In this document: positions 51,192 through 59,848 of the stretch, piece after piece
Position numbering within the stretch: the first letter of the stretch is position 1
Layout: each line of letters begins with the position of its first letter
Assembly (NCBI GenBank): GCA_051000815.1
Contig: JBPCNX010000099.1
Span: 1 to 64,000 of the forward strand
Origin: PSRF01 sp051000815
GTDB taxonomy: Bacteria > Acidobacteriota > Blastocatellia > Pyrinomonadales > Pyrinomonadaceae
Reading direction: 5' to 3'
Length of the DNA stretch: 64,000 nucleotides
Made by a program: the position numbers and the translations under genes
Notes under the pieces: generated by a model
What the model was told of the DNA's origin: nothing
The model's database searches: none
What the model saw: the letters and a program-made list of their open reading frames with translations, nothing else

Positions 51192-52488
51192 GAAGCGTGA
51201 TGGTGAGCCGCTATCGCGTGAAGAGATCGATTTCTTCATTGCGGGCGTCACCCATGACGAGATCGCCGATTACCAGATCAGCGCTCTGCTGATGGCGATC
51301 TACCTGAACGGCATGAACGAGGCCGAGCAACAGGCGCTGACTGAGGCGATGCTGCAGTCCGGGATTACGCTGGATTTCTCCAGCATCTCCAAGCCAAAGG
51401 CTGACAAGCATTCAACGGGCGGTGTTGGCGACAAAACGTCGCTGATTATTGCGCCGCTAGTTGCCGCTTGCGGCGTTTGCGTCCCGATGATCTCCGGACG
51501 CGGCCTGGGCCACACCGGAGGTACTCTCGACAAACTCGAATCCATCCCGGGTTATCGTGTTGACCTTTCAACGAAGGAGTTTCAACGCGTGCTGGAGCAG
51601 GTAGGGTATGCGATGGCGGGTCAAACCGCTGAGTTGGCGCCCGCGGACAAGAAGATGTATGCGCTCCGCGACGCCACTGCAACAGTAGAAGCGATCCCGT
51701 TAATCGTAGCTTCGATCATTTCGAAAAAGGGAGCGGCCGGTTTGGATGCGATGGTAATTGACGTCAAGGTTGGCTCCGGCGCTTTCATGCGTGATGAAAC
51801 GCGAGCGCGCGCCCTGGCAAAAGCGCTTGTGAAGACGGGAAACTCCTGCGGCATCCGCACCCGAGCGCTTCTGACCGATATGAACCAACCGCTGGGAAGG
51901 GCGGTCGGGAACTCGATCGAAGTAAAAGAATGCATCGAACTGCTGTGCAGTGAAGCGCAACCCGGTGCGCGCCCGGTGTTGGATCTTTCGCTGGAGCTGG
52001 CGGCACACATGCTTGCTCTCTCTCGAGTGGCTGATTCACTCGCTGCCGCGCAGTCGCGTTTGCAACAGGCTCTTGATTCGGGTGCGGCTCTGGAATGTTT
52101 CCGGCAGAACGTTGTGGCCCAGGGCGGCGATGCGCGCGTATGCGATGATCCCGGCGCCTTTCTTCCTTTGGCGGGTCAATCGTTTAAGGTAGAATCGCCG
52201 CGCTCCGGTTTCATTACTGAGATTGAAACTACTGAGATTGGACACGCGATCGCTGCCTTAGGCGGAGGGCGCGTGCGGATCGAGGATAAGATAGATCCGG
52301 CTGTTGGTTTTGTTGCCGACAAATCGATTGGCGACAAAGTTGAACCTGGTGAACCAATCGGAACTGTTTATGGCGGCAACGCAAGCAAAGGTCGGGATGC
52401 GGTTGCGAGAATACTTGCTGCGTACCGAATCGATGAAGAGTTTCGCGGTGAGCGACCCGAACTGATTAAGGAAGTGATAAACGAATGA
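51166..52488 (+). CDS. deoA: Thymidine/pyrimidine-nucleoside phosphorylase
   Basis: Cleaves pyrimidine nucleosides with phosphate to base and (deoxy)ribose-1-phosphate. The 440-residue protein has the family signature (SGRGLGHTGGTLDKLESI), the phosphate-binding region KHSTGGVGDKTSLI, and KMYALRDATATVEAIPLI with the Lys of the substrate site. A C-terminal lipoyl-like hammerhead domain (GGGRVRIEDKIDPAVGF, VEPGEPIGTVYG) is present. It opens the nucleoside locus and overlaps the next gene (binding lipoprotein) by 4 bp (ATGA). Confidence 0.94.
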   Translation: MRPQDVIRKKRDGEPLSREEIDFFIAGVTHDEIADYQISALLMAIYLNGMNEAEQQALTEAMLQSGITLDFSSISKPKADKHSTGGVGDKTSLIIAPLVAACGVCVPMISGRGLGHTGGTLDKLESIPGYRVDLSTKEFQRVLEQVGYAMAGQTAELAPADKKMYALRDATATVEAIPLIVASIISKKGAAGLDAMVIDVKVGSGAFMRDETRARALAKALVKTGNSCGIRTRALLTDMNQPLGRAVGNSIEVKECIELLCSEAQPGARPVLDLSLELAAHMLALSRVADSLAAAQSRLQQALDSGAALECFRQNVVAQGGDARVCDDPGAFLPLAGQSFKVESPRSGFITEIETTEIGHAIAALGGGRVRIEDKIDPAVGFVADKSIGDKVEPGEPIGTVYGGNASKGRDAVARILAAYRIDEEFRGERPELIKEVINE

Positions 52489-53570
52489 AGTGCCGGATTT
52501 ACTTGTTGGCTGGTTTGCTACTTCTCGCCGCAGTCGCCTGCGCTTGTAGCAGCCAGAGTTATGGCTCAGAAGACAAATCTAAAATTCGCGTCGGGATCGT
52601 TTTCGATATTGGCGGCAAAGACGATCGGTCTTTCAACGCCGCCGCCTGGGCAGGAGCTAAATGTGCCGCAACCGGCACCTGGCCTGATGGGACATCTTGT
52701 GGCAAGCCGGCTCTCAAAATCCTGCTGCGAGACATCGAACCCGGTAATCCAACTTCGATTGAACCGGCAATGCGGGCTTTCGCTGAACGAAACTATGACC
52801 TCATCATCGGGATTGGGTTCGCCCAAACTCCGATCATCGAATCGGTAGCCAGGGACTACCCGAACATTCGTTTTGCCATCGTCGACGGCGTGAGCAATCT
52901 TCCCAACGTAGCTTCGCTGGTTTTCAAGGAACACGAGGGTTCTTACCTCGTGGGCATGATGGCGGCCAAGACCTCGCAGACGGGAACGATTGGATTTCTT
53001 GGCGGCATGGACATAGGCCTGATTCATCGGTTTAAAGAAGGCTATGAGGAAGGCGCGCGCGCTGTGAATCCCAACATTCGCGTGATCCCAAACTATGTCG
53101 GGGTTACTGATGCTGCCTGGAACAATCCTGGAAAAGGTAAGGAAATCGCCCTTGCGCAAATCAGCAAAGGCGCTGACGTGATCTTTACCGCGGCAGGCAA
53201 CTCAGGTCTCGGCGCATTTGACGCGGTGGAGCAACAGGGCAAGAGGGATGGGCGCGCTACGCATTTTGTTATCGGGGTTGATGCCAACCAAAATATGGTC
53301 AAACCGGGATTCGTGCTTACGAGCATGGTTAAGCGGGTAGACAACGCCGTCTACGACATTATTAACGATGTAGTTAACGGACAGTTCAAAGCCGGTTTTC
53401 ATGTCTACGGTCTTGATAAGGACGGCGTCGGCTATGCGATGGACGAAAACAACGCAATGGATGACAACAAGAAGCCGCTGATCCCGCGGGATGCGATCCA
53501 GCAGGTTGAAGAAGCTCGAAAGAAAATCATAGCCGGAGAAATCAAGGTAACGGATGCGATGATGAAATAA
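52485..53570 (+). CDS. BMP/PnrA-family nucleoside-binding lipoprotein
   Basis: The substrate-binding component of a nucleoside ABC transporter. The 361-residue protein begins with a lipoprotein signal peptide (LLLLAAVACAC, lipidation at one of the Cys residues around 19-21). The BMP domain follows: IRVGIVFDIGGKDDRSFNAAAW, DLIIGIGFAQTPIIE, FAIVDGVSNLPNVASLVFKE, GFLGGMDIGLIHRF, VIFTAAGNSGLGAFDA and IGVDANQ. PnrA-like proteins bind purine nucleosides. It is coupled to deoA by overlapping codons. The ABC components follow after an S23 gene insertion. Confidence 0.93.
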   Translation: MKCRIYLLAGLLLLAAVACACSSQSYGSEDKSKIRVGIVFDIGGKDDRSFNAAAWAGAKCAATGTWPDGTSCGKPALKILLRDIEPGNPTSIEPAMRAFAERNYDLIIGIGFAQTPIIESVARDYPNIRFAIVDGVSNLPNVASLVFKEHEGSYLVGMMAAKTSQTGTIGFLGGMDIGLIHRFKEGYEEGARAVNPNIRVIPNYVGVTDAAWNNPGKGKEIALAQISKGADVIFTAAGNSGLGAFDAVEQQGKRDGRATHFVIGVDANQNMVKPGFVLTSMVKRVDNAVYDIINDVVNGQFKAGFHVYGLDKDGVGYAMDENNAMDDNKKPLIPRDAIQQVEEARKKIIAGEIKVTDAMMK

Positions 53571-54092
53571 TGGTCTTTGGTCTTAGGCCTTTGGTCTTTG
53601 ATTGGTTGGAACGTGGCTTTATCTATTCCTTTAGGTTCCTCACAATGGAAAAGACTAACTTTGAAAATCTTGACATCTACAAGTGGTCCGAAAAGCTGGC
53701 TGATCAGATCTGGAAAGTCGTGGTCCGCTGGGAAGTGTTAGCAAAAGATACGCTGGGTAAACAACTAGTACGAGCGGCTGACAGCGTTGGAGCCAACATA
53801 GCCAAAGGCAGCAGCCGGGGGACGGAGCCGGAGCTTCGTCGGTTCTTGAGAATCTCCCGTGGCTCACTGTATGAGACGAAACAGGTTACGGCGTGCATAT
53901 AGCCGCAAGCTGTTGACTGAAAAACAGGTACAAGAACTTCTTCCAATGATGAAGGAACTAGGTCCAAAGCTTAATGCTTATCTCCGCTCGATTGGTACGT
54001 TTGAACGAAAATCGCTGCCCTAGTCGGAGAGACTTTTAGTTATCACTTCGCCCTTGATTTCCAAAGACCAAAGGCCAAAGACCAAAGACCAG
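53571..54092. repeat. 32-bp inverted repeats flanking the S23 gene
   Basis: The left arm (53571-53604, TGGTCTTTGGTCTTAGGCC and so on) and the right arm (54058-54092, its reverse complement) match in about 31 of 32 positions. They bracket the four-helix-bundle gene exactly and separate it from the transporter genes on both sides. The same word occurs without a gene at 28780-28868. Confidence 0.85.
53645..54023 (+). pseudogene. Four-helix-bundle (S23/23S rRNA intervening-sequence type) protein, frameshifted
   Basis: The S23/IVP family, small four-helix-bundle proteins also related to the accessory protein of diversity-generating retroelements. The first frame gives NLDIYKWSEKLADQIWKVV, GKQLVRAADSVGANIAKG, and FLRISRGSLYETK, then drifts and stops at 53901. 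In the shifted frame the expected continuation appears: WLRRAYSRKLLTEKQV-like, LLPMMKELGPKLNAYLRS, ending at TAG 54021-54023. One inserted base or two deleted bases near 53884 explain it. Joined, it is ~125 residues, the usual length. ATG 53645 is the start. Function is unknown. It lies between inverted repeats inside the nucleoside operon. Confidence 0.78.
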
Positions 54093-54094
54093 AC

Positions 54095-55603
54095 GTGATT
54101 GAATTAAGAAATATTACCAAACGCTTTGGCGACGTCCTGGCGAACGATCACATCAACATTGTCGTCAAGCCTGGGACAATTCACGCCATCGTTGGCGAGA
54201 ATGGCGCAGGAAAGTCCACGGCGATGCGCATCGCCTATGGATTCTACAAGGCAGACGGCGGCGAGATCCTCGTGGACGGTCAGGTTCAAGAGATTGCCTC
54301 ACCTCATGACGCAATCGCCCTGGGGATCGGCATGGTTCACCAGCACTTCATGCTGGTCGACACCATGACCGTGGCGGAGAACATAGTCCTCGGCGCCGAG
54401 CCTGGGAACGCCGTCGCCCTCGATCTTGCCAAAGCCAGTATCGAAATTCGGCGGGTCTCCGAAGAATTTAAGTTAGCCGTTAACCCAAATGCGGTTATCG
54501 AGAATCTTTCGGTGGGACAGCAACAGCGCGTCGAGCTTCTCAAAGCGCTCTATCGTCACGCACGCCTACTGATTCTCGACGAGCCGACCGCCGTTTTGAC
54601 ACCGCAGGAGGTGGAAGAGTTTTTTGCGATTCTGCGCCGCATGCGCGAGCAGGGGAAAACGGTAGTCATCATTACGCATAAGCTTTCGGAAGTATTGGCG
54701 ATTTCGGATGAGGTTACGGTGATGCGAGATGGCAAGGTGGTGGGCCGGCTGCAGACGAAAGAAACCAACGCTGCGGAGTTAGCGCGCTTAATGGTCGGCC
54801 GCGAAGTACTGTTACGTGTTGAAAAGCCGGAAGCCAGGGTTGGCGAGCCGCAATTGAAAGTTAAGGACCTTTCGGTAAGTAAAGCCGACGGTACTAAGCG
54901 CGTCAGCAATATTTCCTTTGAAGTGCGCCGGGGTGAAATTCTGGGAATTGCCGGCGTGGAGGGCAATGGGCAGACCGAGTTGATTGAAGCACTGGCTGGG
55001 CTGGTCAATCCATCGCAGCTATCCGGCGAAATCCGGTTTGGGGATCGAAACCTCGTGCGTGAGAGTGCTCGTTTGCGCCGTGAATTGGGAATTGCACACA
55101 TCCCTGAAGATCGACACCGGCGCGGACTGCTGCTGGAATTCGACCTCACTGAGAACGCGATCCTGGGTGTCCACTACCGCAAACCGATCGTCGGTTATGC
55201 CGGAATTTTTCATGACAGCGCTGCGGTGCGCGGTCGCGCGAAAGAGATTATCGAAGGGTTTGATGTTCGCCCGGCAAATCCCGACCTACCGGCTCGAGCC
55301 CTCTCCGGCGGTAACCAGCAGAAATTGATTATCGGCAGGGAATTCAAGGTTGACCCAAAACTACTACTAGTTTCGCAGCCTACTCGGGGAGTTGACATCG
55401 GAGCTATTGAGTTTATCCATCGTAAATTGGTTGCCCTGCGCGATGCTGGGTGTGCGGTGTTGCTGGTGTCGGCAGAACTGGAAGAGGTGACGTCGCTGGC
55501 GGATCGCTTACTAATCATTCACGAGGGACGAATTGTCGGCGAGGTCGATCCAAAGGTGGCCACTATCGAAGAAATTGGTTTGTTGATGACGCGCGGCCAC
55601 TAA
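54095..55603 (+). CDS. Nucleoside ABC transporter, ATP-binding protein (two NBDs)
   Basis: A 502-residue tandem ATPase of the NupO/YufO type that powers nucleoside uptake. The first NBD has Walker A VGENGAGKSTAM (residues ~31-42), LSVGQQQRVELLKAL, and Walker B LLILDEPTAVLTPQE. The second NBD has a degenerate P-loop (GVEGNGQTELIEALAG), typical for this family, LSGGNQQKLIIGREF, and SQPTRGVDIGAIE. It starts at GTG 54095 directly after the right inverted repeat. It works with the BMP lipoprotein upstream and the permeases downstream. Confidence 0.94.
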   Translation: MIELRNITKRFGDVLANDHINIVVKPGTIHAIVGENGAGKSTAMRIAYGFYKADGGEILVDGQVQEIASPHDAIALGIGMVHQHFMLVDTMTVAENIVLGAEPGNAVALDLAKASIEIRRVSEEFKLAVNPNAVIENLSVGQQQRVELLKALYRHARLLILDEPTAVLTPQEVEEFFAILRRMREQGKTVVIITHKLSEVLAISDEVTVMRDGKVVGRLQTKETNAAELARLMVGREVLLRVEKPEARVGEPQLKVKDLSVSKADGTKRVSNISFEVRRGEILGIAGVEGNGQTELIEALAGLVNPSQLSGEIRFGDRNLVRESARLRRELGIAHIPEDRHRRGLLLEFDLTENAILGVHYRKPIVGYAGIFHDSAAVRGRAKEIIEGFDVRPANPDLPARALSGGNQQKLIIGREFKVDPKLLLVSQPTRGVDIGAIEFIHRKLVALRDAGCAVLLVSAELEEVTSLADRLLIIHEGRIVGEVDPKVATIEEIGLLMTRGH

Positions 55604-55615
55604 CACGGTATTTGG

Positions 55616-55745
55616 TTTTAGTTGATGTTCTTTGAACTTAGTTCTTTGTACTTTGTTCGCTATCCCGGCTCGCTTCAATTACTAGCCTGGCCTTCAAGCG
55701 GGTTCAAACATCAAAGAACAAAGAACAAAGTACTAAGTTCAAAAA
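55616..55745. repeat. CTTTGTACTTAG-word dyad within the nucleoside locus
   Basis: TTTGAACTTAGTTCTTTGTAC on the left is answered by AACAAAGTACTAAGTTC on the right, ~60 bp apart. It is the same word family as at 50228-50338. Confidence 0.8.
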
Positions 55746-55775
55746 AAAAGACCCACAAATCTCATTTAGGATCCG

Positions 55776-56894
55776 ATGAGCCTTTTTAAAGAACTCCTCT
55801 TTCCCCTGATCGCCGTTGTCGCAGCCTTTATTGTCGGTGGGATTTTAATCCTCCTTGTCGGCGATAACCCCTTGCAGGCGTACGCGCTGCTCTTTGGCAG
55901 CGCCTTGTCCTGGCCAGTTGGCGTAGGCTACACGCTCTTTTATGCGACGCCTTTGATCTTTACCGGGCTTGCCGTGGCCCTCGCCTTTCGTTGCGGCCTG
56001 CTCAATATCGGCGCTGAAGGACAACTGTACGTGGGAGCATTTGCCGCCGCCTGGGTTGGCATTGAATTTGGCGGCGTGTTCATTCGAAACGGGGCCGGAG
56101 AAGTTGTAAACGCGCCCATTGCGAACCTGCCGATCGTGCTGCTATTGCCCCTCTGTTTTATTGCGGCTATTGCTGTCGGCGCAATTTGGGGAGGGATTCC
56201 GGGTGTATTGAAGGCGCGCTTTGGATCGCATGAAGTTATCAACACGATCATGTTGAATTTCATAGCCGTCGCGCTGGCCAGCTACTTCACCCAATATCAC
56301 TACAAGATTCCCGGGGATCCAATCATGCAGACGGCGGAGATAGGATCCAACGCCAACATTATGCGTCTCGGCAAGTTCATCCCCGGGATGCCGCAGTTCA
56401 TTCCGCTAAATATTTCATTTCTTCTAGCCCTGCTTTGTTGCTTGTTGGTTTACCTTTTCCTTTGGCGCACCAAGTGGGGGTATGAATTGCGCGCCACGGG
56501 AGCTAATCCCAGCGCAGCGGAGTACGGCGGCATCTCGGTTCGCAAGCAAATCATTATTGCCATGACCATCTCCGGCGCCCTTGCTGGTATGGTTGGCATT
56601 AACGAGGTGCTCGGGTATCGCCATCGCTACTACGATGGCTTCTCTGATAACTACGGTTTCACTGGAATCGCGGTGGCTTTGCTGGGACGCAACCATCCAG
56701 TGGGTGTCATCCTGGCAGCGTTGTTGTTCGCGGTGCTTCAGCGCGGCGGGATTCCCGTTGATGCTTTCACGGAATACGTTACGAAGGACATCGTTCAGGT
56801 TTTGCAGGGAACAATAATCTTATTCGTAGCCGCGGAGGCTTTCTTCCGTGGGCCTTTTGCGAAGTGGGGGATGCTGAAACGCTCGAAAGTGTAA
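55776..56894 (+). CDS. Nucleoside ABC transporter permease (NupP type)
   Basis: A 372-residue permease of the branched-chain/nucleoside class with about nine to ten membrane helices. The family stretch FRCGLLNIGAEGQLYVGAFAA lies around residues 70-90, and GSHEVINTIMLNFIAVALA and AVALLGRNHPVGVILAALLF are also characteristic. It is the first of two paired permeases. ATG 55776 is the chosen start. The second permease begins 15 bp downstream. Confidence 0.92.
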   Translation: MSLFKELLFPLIAVVAAFIVGGILILLVGDNPLQAYALLFGSALSWPVGVGYTLFYATPLIFTGLAVALAFRCGLLNIGAEGQLYVGAFAAAWVGIEFGGVFIRNGAGEVVNAPIANLPIVLLLPLCFIAAIAVGAIWGGIPGVLKARFGSHEVINTIMLNFIAVALASYFTQYHYKIPGDPIMQTAEIGSNANIMRLGKFIPGMPQFIPLNISFLLALLCCLLVYLFLWRTKWGYELRATGANPSAAEYGGISVRKQIIIAMTISGALAGMVGINEVLGYRHRYYDGFSDNYGFTGIAVALLGRNHPVGVILAALLFAVLQRGGIPVDAFTEYVTKDIVQVLQGTIILFVAAEAFFRGPFAKWGMLKRSKV

Positions 56895-56909
56895 GCGGCG
56901 GAGAGCACT

Positions 56910-57800
56910 ATGGCCGATATCTTTACGATAGCTTTGATCTGGTCAACCATTCGTTTGTCGACGCCTTTGATCCTGGCAGCGCTTGGCGGACTCTTCTCGG
57001 AGCGCTCGGGCGTGATCAACATCGCCCTTGAAGGAATGATGCTGGCCGGAGCGTTCACTGCGGCGGCAGTAACCTACGCGGCGGGGAATCCGTTTATTGG
57101 CTTGCTCGCGGGCATGGGCGCCGGAATGCTGATCGCGGCGATCCATGCCGTAGCTTGCATCCGTTTTCGCGCCGATCAGGTAGTGACTGGTACAGCCATT
57201 AACATTTTGATGATCGGCTTACCGCCGTTTCTCAGCGGCGCATTCTTCCTTTCGTCCGGCTCAACGCCGCAGTTACCGAAAGATCAGTTGATTCCCTGGA
57301 CCCCCATCGTAGTCGCTTTCGTGCTTGTCCCGCTCACCTGGTACGTGCTTTATAAAACGCCGTTCGGTTTACGCCTGCGATCCGTTGGTGAAAATCCGGA
57401 AGCAGCTGATGCGGCCGGCGTGCGCGTCGCGCGGATGAGATACTCCGGAGTGCTGCTTTCAGGAATTCTGGCCGGACTCGGGGGAGCGTACTTGTCGATC
57501 GGCCAGTCGTCGCTGTTTACCAGGAACATGACGTCAGGACGCGGTTTCATAGCCCTCGCCGCGCTGATTTTTGGCAAGTGGCGGCCGGTGCAAACCATGC
57601 TGGCCTGCCTGTTATTTGGATTCACTGAGGCGGTTACGATCCAGATGCAGGGAGTAGTTAAACTTCCATCTGGCGATGACATTCCCATTCAGTTTATTCA
57701 GATGGTTCCATACGTATTGACCATAATCGTTCTGGCTGGTTTCATCGGCTCATCGCGTCCGCCCAAAGCGCTGGGAATACCGTATGAAAAGGAGCGCTAG
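56910..57800 (+). CDS. Nucleoside ABC transporter permease (NupQ type)
   Basis: A 296-residue partner permease, also polytopic (about eight helices). Typical segments are FSERSGVINIALEGMMLAGAF, FRADQVVTGTAINILMIGL, and GRGFIALAALIFGKWRPVQTM. It pairs with the NupP-like subunit to form the channel of the nucleoside importer. GGCGGAGAG precedes its ATG. punA follows closely. Confidence 0.92.
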   Translation: MADIFTIALIWSTIRLSTPLILAALGGLFSERSGVINIALEGMMLAGAFTAAAVTYAAGNPFIGLLAGMGAGMLIAAIHAVACIRFRADQVVTGTAINILMIGLPPFLSGAFFLSSGSTPQLPKDQLIPWTPIVVAFVLVPLTWYVLYKTPFGLRLRSVGENPEAADAAGVRVARMRYSGVLLSGILAGLGGAYLSIGQSSLFTRNMTSGRGFIALAALIFGKWRPVQTMLACLLFGFTEAVTIQMQGVVKLPSGDDIPIQFIQMVPYVLTIIVLAGFIGSSRPPKALGIPYEKER

Positions 57801-57826
57801 CACTCGTCGCAATCTCTAACAGGATC

Positions 57827-58672
57827 ATGGCTGAAGGACCAGCAGTTTCAAACGTCTATGCGCGCGCCGAGCAGGCGGCGCGTCTTATTCGCGGCCGCAC
57901 CAACCTCAAACCACAGGTAGCTCTGGTACTCGGTAGTGGACTCGGAGGCTTCGCTGATGAGTTTGAGGAAGCGATAGCAATCCCTTATGCGGAGATTCCC
58001 GGCTTTGCAACTTCCACCGCCGAAGGTCATGCGGGGCGGCTGGTGATCGGCAAAGTTGCCGACGTCCCCGTCATCGCAATGCAGGGTCGGGTTCACTACT
58101 ACGAAGGCTACACGCTCGAAGAAGTAACATTTCCGATTCGGGTCTTTAAACTGTTGGGCATAGAGCGCCTGATCCTTACGAATGCCGCAGGTGGAATCGA
58201 TATTGAATTGAATCAGGGCGCTTTGATGGTGATCAGCGATCACCTGAACCTGATGGGTGATAACCCGTTGCGCGGCCCAAACGATGAACGATTCGGACCG
58301 CGGTTCCCCGACATGTCTGAAGCCTACTCGAGAGAACTTCAGGAAAACACGGTCGCCGAAGCGCGCTCCATGGGCATCGAGATACGCCGGGGAATCTACG
58401 CGGCGCTTGCGGGGCCGAGTTATGAAACACCGGCGGAGATTCACATGATGCGCGCGCTTGGTGCGGATGCAGTGGGAATGAGCACGGTTCCGGAAACAAT
58501 CGTCGCTCGCCAGATGGGAATCGAGGTCCTTGGCATTTCCTGCATCACGAACATGGCGGCAGGAATCAGCGATGAACCGATCAACCATGCAGAAGTGATG
58601 GAAACAGGACAACGCGTGCATGCCACATTCACCAAACTGCTCCGCGGGATAATCTCCAGACTGGCAACCTGA
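57827..58672 (+). CDS. punA: Purine-nucleoside phosphorylase
   Basis: Phosphorolysis of purine nucleosides to base and ribose-1-phosphate. The 281-residue trimeric (PNP I) type enzyme has ALVLGSGLGGFADEFE, the active-site loop MQGRVHYYEGY, LTNAAGGIDIELNQG, YAALAGPSYETPAEIHMMR with the base-binding Glu, and SCITNMAAGI with the key Asn. AGGATC precedes ATG 57827. It acts on nucleosides delivered by the adjacent transporter. Confidence 0.95.
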   Translation: MAEGPAVSNVYARAEQAARLIRGRTNLKPQVALVLGSGLGGFADEFEEAIAIPYAEIPGFATSTAEGHAGRLVIGKVADVPVIAMQGRVHYYEGYTLEEVTFPIRVFKLLGIERLILTNAAGGIDIELNQGALMVISDHLNLMGDNPLRGPNDERFGPRFPDMSEAYSRELQENTVAEARSMGIEIRRGIYAALAGPSYETPAEIHMMRALGADAVGMSTVPETIVARQMGIEVLGISCITNMAAGISDEPINHAEVMETGQRVHATFTKLLRGIISRLAT

Positions 58673-58756
58673 GTCTTTTCTTCCTCCGCGCTTATCCAAC
58701 CACGCAGGTTCTGTGCGATAGTAATCATCACAAAGTTTCGAAGGGCGATTGAGCTG

Positions 58757-59398
58757 GTGAGTATGATAATCGGCATTTCTGGGGGAACTGGTTCCGGCAA
58801 AACAACGGTGGCGAACCGGATTCTGGAATCGGTAAGTGCCAGCGAAGTTGTCTTCATCCAACAGGACACTTACTACCGCAACCTCAAGGATGTTCCGCTC
58901 GACTATCGAAAGCTTCCCAACTTCGATCATCCGGATGCGCTCGATAACGACCTTCTTGTCAATCACGTTCGCCAGCTCAGAGCGGGCCAGGTGATCGAGT
59001 TGCCCCTTTATGACTTTCGAACGCACATGCGTCTGGATGAAACGCGACGCGTCGAACCCAAACCTATCGTTATCGTGGAAGGGATCCTGATATTCGCCGA
59101 TCCACGATTGTTGGAACAGATGGATATCAAGGTGTTTGTGGACACGCCTGACGATATTCGTTTTATTCGCAGGCTTCGGCGTGACATCGCAGAACGAGGA
59201 CGCACGGTAGAGTCGGTCATCGAGCAATACCTCGCGACGGTGCGTCCAATGCACATGCAGTTTGTCGAGCCTTCCAAGCGCGAGGCGGATGTAATAATTC
59301 CTGAAGGTGGACACAACCTGGTGAGCATTGATTTGCTCAGCGGGAAGATACGGGAGAGGTTGGCTTCCACACTGACCTCAGTTGGAGGTCAGCATTGA
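58757..59398 (+). CDS. udk: Uridine kinase
   Basis: Phosphorylates uridine and cytidine to UMP and CMP. The 213-residue P-loop kinase has Walker A ISGGTGSGKTTVANRI, the substrate stretch FIQQDTYYRNLKDVP and NFDHPDALDNDLL, PIVIVEGILIFADPRL, and the lid RLRRDIAERGRTVESVIEQY. Either GTG 58757 or ATG 58763 can be the start. It overlaps cdd by 4 bp (TTGA), so pyrimidine salvage genes are coupled. Confidence 0.94.
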   Translation: MSMIIGISGGTGSGKTTVANRILESVSASEVVFIQQDTYYRNLKDVPLDYRKLPNFDHPDALDNDLLVNHVRQLRAGQVIELPLYDFRTHMRLDETRRVEPKPIVIVEGILIFADPRLLEQMDIKVFVDTPDDIRFIRRLRRDIAERGRTVESVIEQYLATVRPMHMQFVEPSKREADVIIPEGGHNLVSIDLLSGKIRERLASTLTSVGGQH

Positions 59399-59814
59399 GC
59401 GAACACAATCTTGGGCCGCTGATTGAGGCGGCTACGAAAGCCCGCCTGCAATCAGTCGCGCCATTCTCAAACTTTCTCGTGGGCGCGGCTGTCAGGACTC
59501 TGGAAGGCAAGGTATACATCGGCTGCAACATTGAGAGCGCGAGCTATGGGCTAACGGTCTGCGCCGAACGAGTGGCGATTTGGAAGGCGTTGTCCGAAGG
59601 AGAACGGCAGTTCACGGAACTCGCCGTGGTTGCGGACACAGGCTCGTTGACGCCTCCCTGTGGCACTTGTCGCCAGATCATCTGGGAGTTTTGCAAACAT
59701 GCGACCGTTGTGCTGGCTAACCTGACAGGCGAAACCGAGGTGGTTTCAATTAAGGAGCTCTTGCCGCGGGCCTTTGACGCCAGGTTCCTGAGTGGTGGGA
59801 AGGTTCACGAGTAG
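59395..59814 (+). CDS. cdd: Cytidine deaminase
   Basis: Deaminates cytidine and deoxycytidine to uridine forms. The 139-residue homotetrameric type has zinc ligands Cys56 (with catalytic Glu58 in TVCAERVA), Cys89 and Cys92 in PPCGTCRQ. APFSNFLVGAAV and GCNIESASYGLT are family motifs. The TTG start at 59395 overlaps the udk stop and has GGAGGT six bases upstream. Its product uridine feeds Udk or DeoA. Confidence 0.95.
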   Translation: MSEHNLGPLIEAATKARLQSVAPFSNFLVGAAVRTLEGKVYIGCNIESASYGLTVCAERVAIWKALSEGERQFTELAVVADTGSLTPPCGTCRQIIWEFCKHATVVLANLTGETEVVSIKELLPRAFDARFLSGGKVHE

Positions 59815-59848
59815 AACCAATCAAGGAAAAAGTATTACCAGAAAGCGT

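Noticed and set aside
57848..59314. A 488-codon minus-strand frame opposite punA and udk
   Set aside because: It is antisense to two well-supported enzymes and its protein is His/Arg-rich without motifs, as expected of a shadow frame in GC-rich DNA.
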